The notes under the pieces: generated by a model
The model's input: the letters and a program-made list of their open reading frames with translations, nothing else
Database searches by the model: none
Told to the model about the DNA's origin: nothing
Position numbers and translations under genes: made by a program
Source of the DNA: Anthoceros angustus
Lineage: Eukaryota; Streptophyta; Anthocerotopsida; Anthocerotales; Anthocerotaceae
Assembly: GCA_010909165.1 (NCBI GenBank)
Contig: VJWM01000223.1
Coordinates: 1 to 64,000 of the forward strand
Direction of reading: 5' to 3'
Length of the DNA stretch: 64,000 nucleotides
Shown: positions 22,545 through 32,463 of the stretch, piece after piece
How the letters are laid out: each line of letters starts with the position of its first letter
How positions within the stretch are numbered: the stretch's first letter is position 1

Positions 22545-22874
22545 TCACTCCTGCAAGTCCACTTGTTGTGGCGGCCCCGCCCCATCCCTCTCGAGAACTT
22601 TCCTCCCAGTGCGCACCCTCACCAATTCGGTTGCATCCACCTCTGTTGCGGTGGAGTCCCTTGAAAATCTCTTCCCATCTTTGAGGAGGGTCCGCCTCGA
22701 GGTCGACCTAAACCCTCGGAGTTGATTCATCATCGCATCCAGTCGGCAAAATTGTCCTCGGATCGCGCCTCCTCTTCGCCACCTCCAAGCCCGTTTGGCT
22801 TTCATTTTCAGTGGCGCGCTTTTCGACACAGTGGCCAGCGCGCATCCTTCACCTTTTTCGTGATGCCCTTTCAC
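22545..22874 (-). other. coding-like reading frame inside the right LTR
   Basis: A 109-codon minus-strand frame, Arg/Lys/Glu-rich (FSRDSTATEVDATELVRVRT), has a counterpart in the left LTR around 11880-12110. No domain recognised. It adjoins the Gln-rich frame described at 11523-11747, and together they span about 1 kb of LTR with protein-like composition. Confidence 0.3.
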
Positions 22875-24286
22875 CCCGGTCTTCCTCCTTTTCTTTGGTG
22901 GGAATTTCCTTCTCCTCCTCCAGGCGCACTGTCGCCACCGACTCCCGGCTATCCGATTTTTCCTCCTTGGGCTCCTCCGCCTTCCATTTCACCTCCCTAA
23001 GCTTCCACATGTGGAGGAGGCTACAATCTCCACCTCGGCGTTAGCGTAAACATAAAGATGGACCGAAATGGTGAGATTAGAGAGGCGAGGCGGAGGAAAT
23101 CAAGTTCAACCTCTCTTCACACAACTTGTCGAGAATTACTTAATCGATCTTCGCCCCTTGACCACTTCATGAAGGAGCGGCAAGTGGTCGACAAATAATC
23201 AGCTTCTTGTCTGCGAAACATAGGAGCCATGGCGGACCCATCAAGCTGCATTGCCAAATCCCTCGTCAACCGGCCGTTGGGTTCGCGTCGCCCGCTTTAA
23301 CGGGCGGCTGCTGCTCTTGCCGTGCTTCTTTTCTGGGCGGCTCCATCACCAACCGCCCGCCTCCTCCTTGCCCGCCCATACACCCTTCTAACTCCGGTCC
23401 CAATCCTGCGGCTTTCTAAATCCCCGCTTTGGTATGTCCTTGGTGTGGCGCACTCTGCACGGTCCAGTTCATGTAATTCCACCGCTCTTCCATGAAACCC
23501 GGCTTGACTCCTTCACGCTCCCAGCTCGAACTTTCCAATGATCCATGTTCGGCCATTGGGCAAGCACAATTTCGGTGGTGACCTTGGGCGCCATCCCTCT
23601 CACGGTCTTCTGGTCTCGCGCCACAACCGCGCCACCTCTGCGAATTTCACGGAGGTCGGTCTCGGGTTCCTACCTCCTCGGCAAGGGCGCCCGGCGTCGC
23701 GCCTTCCTCCTCTGCGTCGCGCCTCGCGATGTCGGCGGGGTTGAGCTCCTTCCCGTCGTTGCGCCTCGCGCCCTCCTGCGATCACGGTGCCCCGGACCAC
23801 GGCTCCTCGACTTCGCGCTTGACCGTCGTCGCGCTCCGCTCGCTCCGTCCGGCCGCCGTTGCGCTCCGTTGTTTGAGCAGGATTACATCATTTCCTAGGG
23901 TTAAGTTTCCCAGGTTCCCCTACTCCTGTTCGACCTCCACGACCGCTTCCCCACATCCCGATCCACAACCTCACACTCATTCGGCTACCGCCGCGTCGGT
24001 CGACCCCAACTTATAGACTCTAATTATTCCAAAACCCCCCCCCTATCTCACATATATAGACTCTTTTTTAGGGAACATTCCGAGTCCATGGGCCAAGGAA
24101 CACCAAATTCCCGGACCATTTATTTTCTAACCTAGGCAATAAAACAAAAAGAACTCCATAGGCCAAGGACATTTTACTATGAATATCCCCAACTACCGTC
24201 AATCGACTTATTTTCACACCACTCTCGGCCAAAAAACAAAAATTCACTTGAGGCACATTTTGAGGTTTCGAGACTAGATCGTTACA

Positions 24287-25497
24287 AATGCCGGCGGTGA
24301 TGGTCACCAACATGGCCGTGGCGCAAAACGGCCAGTGGTGCATCTGGCGTCGTGAGGTTGATCCTGGCCAGGCGTCCGTGCATCGGTGATTGGTTGTTTG
24401 CAATCCATGGATTAAAATCGCCTTCTTTGGTTTGACGAGTCTTGACCGTGAAGGGCTGAAGTCGCCATCACACGCTCCGCCGCCTCGCGTCTTGTAAGGG
24501 CGGCATCACGGTGGGCGATTGGAGGCGAGTGGTGTCGTGAAGGACCAATTGATTGATCGGTGCATCGCTTGGCGGTAGTGGGCCGCCGTGACACCGGGAT
24601 TCGCGGTAAAGTACGTGGTGTGGTGCTAAGGTGGTCCTATAATGGATTTGGAAGCGGATCATACACCGCAAAACACCTTGCGCATGTGGCGTGCCCCAAT
24701 TCCAGGCGTGGGAAGATAAGTGGCGCACTCCTTTGAGTGCGCAAGTACCCGGCTGGGAAGCGAGCGGCCCGAAGCGTTCACGGAATTACAGGCGTTCTTG
24801 TTATCGTGGAGTCTCATCATGAGACATGCAATGTTGAGAATTTTCCATATGACCCGCGAGGACTTGTTCGAACTTGCGGAAGGGGATGAGCAGGCAATCG
24901 TTTGTGTGGACTAGCTTGTGAAGGGCGTTTACGTAGTTGGAACATCACCTCTTTATGCATCAAGTTTTTGATCATTGGCCTAAGGAGGTTTCGATGTATA
25001 GGCGGCGGGGAGAAACACAGAGACTTGCGTGGTCGAAGGTGTGGCTTAGCCATTTGCATCAGCGGAGACGATCGCCGCCGGCTATCCAAAACTTTTATCG
25101 CCTATTTGCTTGTCTGCGGACGAGAATTTTGGAGTGGGATGAGCCCTGAGTGCTGGTACTTGCTGAACAACAACGTGGGTGGATATTTGCGCACACAATG
25201 CATCGACAAAGCGATTACTACGTGAATGGGTTGAATGGACCACGGATGGCGGTCAAGGCGAGCTTGGCGGTGATGAGGAAGAGGAGCTAATGGCTCGACA
25301 TCGAGCAGAAGCAGCGATTGGGAAAGCGCAAGTAGATGAGTACTTTGATCACGAAGAGCGGTGGCGGCTCTCGGCAGCGGCCCGACTGGCGACCCTCCGA
25401 ACCCGGCGGTATGTTTGACGGTTCTCTGAGAAGATTTTATAGGATATGAAAATGCCCAAAGTGCTGCTTTGACGTGTGTGCCGCTACTTTGGCGGGG
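24287..25497 (+). other. unrecognised coding-like region; possible 3' part of the methyltransferase element
   Basis: Plus-strand frames trail from 24720 (AHSFECASTRLGSERPEAFTELQ) through 24937-25149 (FDHWPKEVSMYRRRGETQRL and IQNFYRLFACLRTRILEWDE) to 25179-25418 (RTQCIDKAITTREWVEWTTD and an acidic, Ala/Glu-rich end with a stop at 25416). It reads as one basic-to-acidic helical protein of at least 170 residues broken by frameshifts. I recognise no family. GC content and decay resemble 3251-9639, and it sits just outside the right LTR, so it may be the far side of the nested insertion. Confidence 0.4.
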
Positions 25498-25630
25498 GCC
25501 ATTGGCGATTCGAGTTTTGTGGATTTGATCAATCACGTCTTTGTGCAAACACTTAGCAAAGTGCGGTTTATGGTTATTACCCTCCGCACTAGTTACAGTC
25601 ATCACGTGTCACAGCGGCTATGCGGCCCGT
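25498..25630. repeat. direct repeat, copy 1 (133 bp)
   Basis: It starts gccattggcgattcgagttt and ends gctatgcggcccgt. It is nearly identical to 26083-26213, with a few small indels. The pair could be LTRs of a very small non-autonomous element or a tandem duplication with a 585 bp period. Confidence 0.85.
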
Positions 25631-26082
25631 AAGCGCGGCGGTATCATGACATCTGATGTGATAACTTGTGAGTGGATATGTTGATTAGATAGGATGTGAA
25701 TGAGCATGGTATGCATGCCCACATAAGCATGCACACATAAGCATCTTTGATAACCATGTGTGTGACCTGCGGAGGCCGTGAACGCCGCGTAACAGCGGGT
25801 AGCGGACCGTCTTTGGGCGGCGTCACGGCGGAATTATGGCGCGCCATGGGCGGCGATCCTCTTGGGCGTCAAGGCGCGCAGCGGGTGCATGATCGGCGGG
25901 AAGGCGCGCCAAGCATTTAAGCGATATAAAGTAGGCTCCAATCCGCGGTGGCAAGCGGATTGCGATGTTGTTCTTACAGGCGACCATACAGTCCCAATGA
26001 AGAAGGGTGCGGAGTTCCTTTGACAATCACGGCTCAGGAGGTGCGGGTGGATGGGCTTAGACCCGATTGAAGGGCGAATTTT
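25631..26082. other. spacer between the 131-133 bp direct repeats, no gene seen
   Basis: Contains a short repeated piece around 25708-25745 (cacataagcatg-like, twice) and a GC-rich stretch at 25770-25910. No reading frame or structural RNA recognised. Confidence 0.4.
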
Positions 26083-26213
26083 GCCATTGGCGATTCGAGT
26101 TTTGTGGCTTTGATCAATCGTCTTGTGCAAACACTTAACTTAAGTGCGGTTTATGGTTATTACCCTCCGCACTAGTTACAGTCATCACGTGTCACAGCGG
26201 CTATGCGGCCCGT
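26083..26213. repeat. direct repeat, copy 2 (131 bp)
   Basis: Second copy of the 25498-25630 repeat. It ends eight bases before the first unit of the large tandem array, so the array boundary coincides with this repeat. Confidence 0.85.
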
Positions 26214-26239
26214 GGCGCGACAAGCTCTTCTTATCTACT

Positions 26240-26520
26240 TTGTTGTCCCACCACATCGTAGGGTCGGAAAAATTGTTGCCACAAGAGCTCCCGCCCGGCC
26301 ACGACCATCGTGGAAAATCCTTCCCCACCCACACACTTTCGAAGGTGGAAGTCTTTGGGTTGCTCATCTTCTTTGCACAGGTTTGGCTGGTTACGATGCT
26401 TGACCCTTGAGGTGGCGTGCGTGGGAGCTCCTTGTAGAATCCACCTCGCTCGCCACTTTGTTGGGTCCACAAGGGATCCGGTTTCCATATTGTAGCCACG
26501 TTACGGGCACCGCCCTCGAA
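26240..26520 (-). other. block A minus-strand coding-like frame (present in all units)
   Basis: In every unit the minus strand of block A can be read as WLQYGNRIPCGPNKVAS-like or, one frame over, ATIWKPDPLWTQQSGERGGF, then FHLRKCVGGEGFS and a piece ending PTMWWDNKVDKK. Other copies lie at about 29600-29880, 32870-33120, 36140-36450, 39467-39826, 42580-42890, 45935-46237, 49250-49564, 52585-52833, 54410-54686 and 57316-57814. Two frames are equally open, so I cannot say which was coding. No family recognised. It could be an exon of a neighbouring gene caught in the unit. Confidence 0.3.
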
Positions 26521-27147
26521 AGATGGAGTGAGGCGGACACAAACTACCTATGAGCGTGATAGATCGGCCGGAGGACACATGCCCTTCATGCACACCTCCC
26601 TTCCGGATCTGAGGCTAGTTTGCAACGGCCATCTGCAACTTTGCTCATCCTGGGCGAAAACTCCAACTTGGGCAGCAAGCTTGCGAGGCCTTGGTGGAAA
26701 GCTAGTTTGTGTGTGTGGCCTTGACCGCCTCACATTGCACTGCAATCAAGGCCAAGGAACTTGGGCCTATGTACATAGGTATATCTTGATGTACCTATAT
26801 TATTGTCGAAGACCAAGGAACGTGGGGCTATATATGTATATGTTATATAAGTTACTTATATTATTGATAATCTTTGAGAAAAAATTTCATCCTAAGATTA
26901 TATAATAATTTTCATGATATAAATTACCGAGAACCAAGGAACATTAGGCTATCTATATATGCAAGTATATAGGTTGTTTTATTATTGCACAATCGCTGAT
27001 AGTTTTACAAAAGCTTGGTGGAAAGCTAGTTTCGCGAGTATTAAAAACCAAGCTAGCTAGTTTGTGTGAGAGTACCGAAAAACAATGGACATGAATAATA
27101 CTGCCTATGCTCTCAATTCACGACATTTGCCCCAGTTGCGAAGATAG

Positions 27148-27903
27148 ATGAAGGCGTCTGCGGAAATATTCAGGTTTAATCATGATATAATTAAAATTAT
27201 ACCTCTTGACAACGAGGGTGAGGAGCAACATCTTGAAGCGATAAACAATGAATTCGATCGCAGAGACTTTGGCCACCTTACAAGATCAGAGGCTCCTTTT
27301 GCTGCACTAATTCTTATGCAACAAATCCCATGCAATATGGGAAGGACCACTCTTTTCGAGTTTATTATTGCTAAGGCGCCGGTCGTGTCCTATGCAACAA
27401 GGTTTCCTCTAGAGTATCCACCTTGTCAAAGGTTCGGGATGATTGTACAAGAGGAGGCTGGGATTCCTTTGTCAAAATTCCAATTTTCACACAATGCGAA
27501 ATCAAAAGCATGTTATTGCAAGTAACTCTTGCTTTACACGTAGCACAAAAGCTTATGGATTCGAGCATCGTGACCTCCATACAAAAATATTCTTTTGACT
27601 TATCGAGATCAACAAAGTGTTGAATTCTATACCGTATGCAATAGAAAGAAAAAATCAAAACATACGGAATAAGGGTATCTATAATAGATTTCGGATTATC
27701 ACGTATGCAACGTGATACACAAGTCCTATTTAGCAAAGTGGCAAAATTTGAGCCGAGGATATCATTTCTGCACTTGGAATCGTGTGCACGAAATTGTGGG
27801 CTCAAATTGGGACCATAGTTTCCCTAAGATCAATGCGATATGGATCAATTATCTAACTCAAGTCGTTGCTGCAAAGCAGTTGAAAACCAAGAATTGCCCC
27901 TAA
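27148..27903 (+). pseudogene. block B conserved reading frame, unit 1
   Basis: The AT-rich block of every unit carries a plus-strand coding trail of about 250 codons from an ATG (MKASAEIFRFNHDII) to a stop after KQLKTKNCP. Pieces in order: EEQHLEAINNEFDRETLATL, APFAALISYATNPMQYGKDH, YATRFPLEYPPCQRFGM, LALHVAQKLMDSSIVTSIQK, EINKVLNSIPYAIERKNQNI, RMQRDTQVLFSKVAKFEPRD and GSNWDHSFPKINAIWINYLT. I recognise no family. No signal peptide or clear membrane segment is seen. In this copy two or three frame changes interrupt it, mostly near 27245-27300 and 27480-27600. Confidence 0.4.
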
Positions 27904-28329
27904 ATTGCCTTCAACAATTATTTGCTTTTCTTTTGACGAGTAACATTGTGTAACAATGAGAGATTGGAAGAGACCGGTTTTCAAGACATGTGGCTAAAAG
28001 AAATGTCGAGTGAAGTCAAACTACATTCTAATTCTTATTCAAAAGTTAAGATGACATTGTAACCCAACGGTGAATTAGACGTACACTAAAGGTCGAGTGC
28101 ATAATTCCTTGCATTTTCTCTCAAAAGAATCCCTTGTATTCTCATTTTCACAAGGATAAGGTAAGAGGGCAGCTAGATGCAATAATTCCTTTTTCGATTC
28201 CTTGATAAAAAGAAAGTTGGGCGAGAGACTTTCTTCACTATAGCCATTAATTTTTATAAGTGTAAATAATTTTACAATTTTCAAACACGTGAATTTTTAT
28301 CTTCAAAGATCTAGTAATGTCATCGAGTT

Positions 28330-28646
28330 CTCTAGTTTGGTATGGTGGTTAGATCTCGTTCCCGCCCTGTGTCTGAATGATCGCACTATCCAAATACTCT
28401 AACCTGCACTTCCTTTGAGGAGTGACACGTTTCTCGCCATGAATTCATTGGATGGAACTCTGTGGTTAAGCAACCCTTCGGCTAGAACGCTACTGAGATG
28501 GGGTACCACTCACCTACCCAATTGCTCCGGGCCCTTGAAGTGACACAGAAGCCATGAGTTCATTGGCACTCCGTGGTTAAGCAACCCTCCGGTGCCCAAT
28601 TGCTCCTAGCCATGGCCCTTGGTGGCTCTGTTGATACCGTGAGCGT
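28330..28646. repeat. block C degenerate short repeats, unit 1
   Basis: Three diverged copies of a ttcattgg...cgtggt(t/c)aag element occur at about 28442, 28559 and 28646. The first two continue into gcaacccttcgg / gcaaccctccgg and an 'aattgctcc' piece; the third runs into the 3' end of the PPR frame. The same arrangement recurs in every unit. Confidence 0.7.
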
Positions 28647-29126
28647 TCATTGGCACTCGTGGTCAAGTGGCGCAAAAGTCACATGCACTTCTGCCGGATT
28701 CCAAGTCGAGGCAAATGCACAAGCTTGAAAGACAGCCACAAAGCCGTGAGCATCCGCCTTCACACGATCTCGCATGTCATGATGCAGTGTATGGCCTCTT
28801 CAGTTTCCCATGTTCGAGTAAGCGGTGATGATGGAAAACCACATGAAGGCATATGGTTTCCCTACGTGAACACATCCATGGCCTCCTGACCTACCTCCAC
28901 TTGCATACATGCGCAACAAATGGTTCGCCAAGTATGCATGCGACTCTCCAAGTTTGTGATGATCATGAACTCGTCGCCCCACAAACAAATCCTTCACGGC
29001 TGCACATAGTTTTAACACATATACGAGACGGGAAATAGGACAATTTGCCAAGCCCGGAGATTCCGAGGCTGCGGCCTCGATAAGCTTCCCTGGCGGCGTA
29101 ACGTGATCACGGCGGTATTCTGCCAT
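28647..29126 (-). pseudogene. truncated PPR gene, unit 1
   Basis: Minus-strand PLS-type PPR fragment. Frame-hopping gives an N-terminal lead (EYRRDHVTPPGKLIEAAA), VYAVLKLCAAVKDLFVGRRV, SHAYLANHLLRMYASGGR, KPYAFMWFSIITAYSN and the start of a third motif. PPR proteins bind organellar RNA, about one base per motif. Only about three motifs remain, and a TGA in block C repeat sequence (28647-28649) closes the frame. Full PPR proteins have ten or more motifs. Frameshifts near 28790 and 28945 break it. Confidence 0.75.
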
Positions 29127-29272
29127 TTCCGATCTCACCGCGCTGCCGACCTCACGATTATCCGGAGCTCGGTGCAAGGAGACTCGAAGGATCGTGGGCG
29201 ACCCTGGAAAGAGGAGAGGAGAGGAGAGGAGGAGGCAAGGTAGCTCTCTCACATTGAGATGAGGCTTGGAGG

Positions 29273-29280
29273 TATTTATA
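29273..29280 (-). promoter_or_regulatory. TATA box of the PPR fragment, unit 1
   Basis: On the minus strand GGGTATAAATACC lies about 150 bp upstream of the first PPR-like codons. A CT-rich stretch follows (29212-29240, minus strand), as in plant core promoters with a Y patch. The predicted start is about 30 bases downstream, near 29245. Confidence 0.55.
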
Positions 29281-30486
29281 CCCTCCAGGCTCCTAGGAAG
29301 CTCCACAAGAAGCTCCTAGGAAGGAGCACAAGAAGCTTCCTAGTGATTAGCTTAAGCTAAACTAATGATACTTAACGACACCTAACTTAGACTAAGTGTA
29401 TTGGTCTAAGTACATTGCTTTAATACCCTTACGGACTCGCCATGAGCCATGTGCATATCCAAAGCAGCTGCTCGTCCACCCAAGTTGGCTTGAACATCTT
29501 TGTTTAACGAGGACCTCGCTCGCCACTTTGTTGTCCCACCACATCGTAGGGTCGGAAAAATTGTTGCCACAAGAGCTCTTCTTATCTACTTTGTTGTCCC
29601 ACCACATCGTAGGGTCGGAAAAATTGTTGCCACAAGAGCTCCCTCCCGCCACGACCATCGTGGAAAATCCTTCCCCACCCACACACTTTCGAAGGTGGAA
29701 GTCTGGGTTGCTCATCTTCTGGAGGTTTGGCTGGTTACCGGTGCTTGACCCGAGGTGGCGTGCGTGGGAGCTCCTTGTAGAATCCACCTCGCTCGCCACT
29801 TTGTTGGGTCCACAAGGGATCCGGTTTCCATATTGTAGCCACGTTACGGGCACCGCCCTCGAAGATGGAGCCGAGGCGGACACAAACTACCTATGGTGAT
29901 AGATCGGCGGAGGACACATGCCCTTCATGCACACCTCCCTTCCGGATCTGACTAGTTTGCAACCGCCATCTTGCAACTGCTCATCCTGGGCGAAACTCCA
30001 ACTTGGGCAGCAAGCTTGCGAGGCTCCTTTTGCTGCACTTGGAATCGTGTGCGAAATTGACCGCCTCACATTGCACCACCTGGAAGGCCAAGGAACTTGG
30101 GCCTATGTACATAGGTATATCTTGATGTACCTATATTATTGTCGAAGACCAAGGAACGTGGGGCTATATATATATATGTTATATAAGTTACTTATATTAT
30201 TGATAATCTTTGAGAAAAAATTTCATCCTAAGATTATATAATAATTTTCATGATATAAATTACCGAGAACCAAGGAACATTAGGCTATCTATATATGCAA
30301 GTATATAGGTTGTTTTTATTATTGCACAATCGCTGATAGTTTTACAAAAGCTTGGTGGAAAGCTAGTTTCGCAGAGTATTAAAAACCAAGCTAGCTAGTT
30401 TGTGTGAGAGTACCGAAAAACAATGGACATGAATAATACTGCCTATGCTCTCAATTCACGACATTTGCCCCAGATTGCGAAGATAG

Positions 30487-31240
30487 ATGAAGGCGTCTGC
30501 GGAAATATTCAGTTTAATCATGATATAATTAAAATTATACCTCTTGACAACGAGCGTGAGGAGCAACATCTTGAAGCGATAAACAATGAATTACGATCGC
30601 GAGACTTTGGCCACCTTACAAGATCAGAGGCTCCTTTTGCTGCACTAATTCTTATGCAACAAATCCCATGCAATATGGGAAGGACCACTCTTTTCCGAGT
30701 TTATTATTGCTAAGGCGCCAGTGTCCTATGCAACAAGGTTTCCTCTAGAGTATCCACCTTGTCAAAGGTTCGGGATGATTGTACAAGAGGAGGCTGGGAT
30801 TCCTTTGTCAAAATTCCAATTTCACACAATGCGGAAATCAAAAGCATGTTATTGCAAGTAACTCTTGCTTTACACGTAGCACAAAAGCTTATGGATTCGA
30901 GCATCGTGACCTCCATACAAAAATATTCTTTTGACTTATCGAGATCAACAAAGTGTTGAATTCTATACCGTATGCAATAGAAAGAAAAAATCAAAACATA
31001 CTAATAAGGGTATCTATAATAGATTTCGGATTATCACGTATGCAACGTGATACACAAGTCCTATTTAGCAAAGTGGCAAAATTTGAGCCGAGGGATATCA
31101 TTTGCTGCACTTGGAATCGTGTGCACGAAATTGTGGGCTCAAATTGGGACCATAGTTTCCCTAAGATCAATGCGATATGGATCAATTATCTAACTCAAGT
31201 CGTTGCTGCAAAGCAGTTGAAAACCAAGAATTGCCCCTAA
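30487..31240 (+). pseudogene. block B conserved reading frame, unit 2
   Basis: Same unrecognised trail as at 27148-27903. Open parts: 30759-30959 (LLQVTLALHVAQKLMD) and 30953-31240 (LNSIPYAIERKNQNI onward to the stop at 31238). Substitutions relative to other units are few. Confidence 0.4.
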
Positions 31241-31978
31241 ATTGCCTTCAACAATTATTTGCTTTTCTTTTGAATGAGTAACATTGTGTAACACAACAGC
31301 AGAGATTGGAAGAGACCGGTTTTCGAAGACATGTGGCTAAAAGAAATGTCGAGTGAAGTCAAACTACATTCTAATTCTTATTCAAAAGTTAAGATGACAT
31401 TGTAACCCAACGGTGAATTAGACGTACACTAAAGGTCGAGTGCATAATTCCTTGCATTTTCTCTCAAAAGAATCCCTTGTATTCTCATTTTCACAAGGAT
31501 AAGGTAAGAGGGCAGCTAGATGCAATAATTCCTTTTCGATTCCTTGATAAAAAGAAAGTTGGGCGAGACTTTCTTCACTATAGCCATTAATTTTTATAAG
31601 TGTAAATAATTTTACAATTTTCAAACACTGTGAATTTTTATCTTCAAAGATCTAGTAATGTCATCGAGTTCTCTAGTTTGGTATGGTGGTTAGATCTCGT
31701 TCCATACATGCGAATGATCGCACTATCCAAATACTCTAACCGCACTTCCTTTGAGGAGTGACACGTTTATCGCAATGAATTCATTGGATGGAACTCGTGG
31801 TTAAGCAACCCTTGGCTAGAACGCTCGAGATGGGGTACCACTCACCTACCCAATTGCTCGGGCCCTTGAAGTGACACGAAGCCATGAGTTCATTGGCACT
31901 CCGTGGTTAAGCAACCCTCCGGTGCCCAATTGCTCCTAGCCATGGCCCTTGGTGGCTGTTGATACCGTGAGAACGCGT

Positions 31979-32463
31979 TCATTGGCACTCCGTGGTCAAG
32001 TGGCGCAAAAGTCACATGCACTTCTCTGCGGATTCCAAGTCCGAGGCAAATGCACAAGCTTGAAAGACAGCCACAAAGCCGTGAGCATCCGCCTTCACAC
32101 GATCTCGCATGTCATGGTGTGTATGGCCTCTTCAGTTTCCCATGTTCGAGTAAGCGGTGATGATGGAAAACCACATGAAGGCATATGGTTTCCCTACGGT
32201 GAACACATCCATGGCCTCCTGCACCTACCTCCACTTGCATACATGCGCAACAAATGGTTCGCCAAGTATGCATGCGACTCGTACCAAGTTTGTGATAAGA
32301 TCATGAACTCGTCGCCCACAAACAAATCCTTCACAGGCTGCACATAGTTTTAACACATATACCGAGGCGGAAATAGGACAATTTTCCAAGCCCGGAGATT
32401 CCGGTACGGCCTCGATAGCTTCCCTGGCGGCGTAGCGTGATCACGGCGGTATTCGACACCCAT
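31979..32463 (-). pseudogene. truncated PPR gene, unit 2
   Basis: Same PPR fragment as unit 1 with a different indel set; LANHLLRMYASGGRLQEAMD is readable around 32200-32260. Its TATA motif is missing, so transcription from its own promoter is less likely. Confidence 0.7.

Larger units (their letters stand above)
9640..24286 (-). mobile_element. Ty3/gypsy LTR retrotransposon with very long LTRs, complete but degraded
   Basis: Two direct repeats of 3,887 and 4,744 bp flank a 6.0 kb internal region coded on the minus strand: gag, protease, RT, RNase H, integrase. Repeat ends are TG...CA. A primer binding site abuts the right (5') LTR and a polypurine tract abuts the left (3') LTR, which fixes both boundaries and the orientation. 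A clean target-site duplication was not found (left flank ...aacgat, right flank aatgcc...). It follows the methyltransferase element immediately and in the opposite orientation, so it is probably nested in it. Confidence 0.9.
19543..24286 (-). repeat. 5' LTR (right copy, 4,744 bp)
   Basis: It starts tgtggagtgtggattgtgtc and ends ...gatcgttaca. It is about 857 bp longer than the left copy, and the difference is explained by one internal tandem duplication (20793-22544). Like the left copy it has a TC-rich stretch near 20140-20165 and a conserved AT-richer end (24000-24286). Confidence 0.9.
26223..29574. repeat. array unit 1
   Basis: 3,352 bp, all blocks present. The variable site at 26676-26722 carries a filler resembling the AT block (aagctagtttgtgtg). 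The last 58 bp (29517-29574) repeat the unit's own opening, joined at actttgttg. The promoter TATA motif is intact. Confidence 0.92.

Noticed and set aside
9630-24295. Target-site duplication flanking the long-LTR element
   Set aside because: The left flank (aacgat) and right flank (aatgcc) do not give a convincing 5-base match. It may be blurred by indels, but I do not claim one.
26749-28360. Organelle-derived DNA (NUMT or NUPT) as the source of the AT-rich block
   Set aside because: The AT richness is suggestive, but no mitochondrial or plastid gene, tRNA or rRNA segment could be recognised in either strand.
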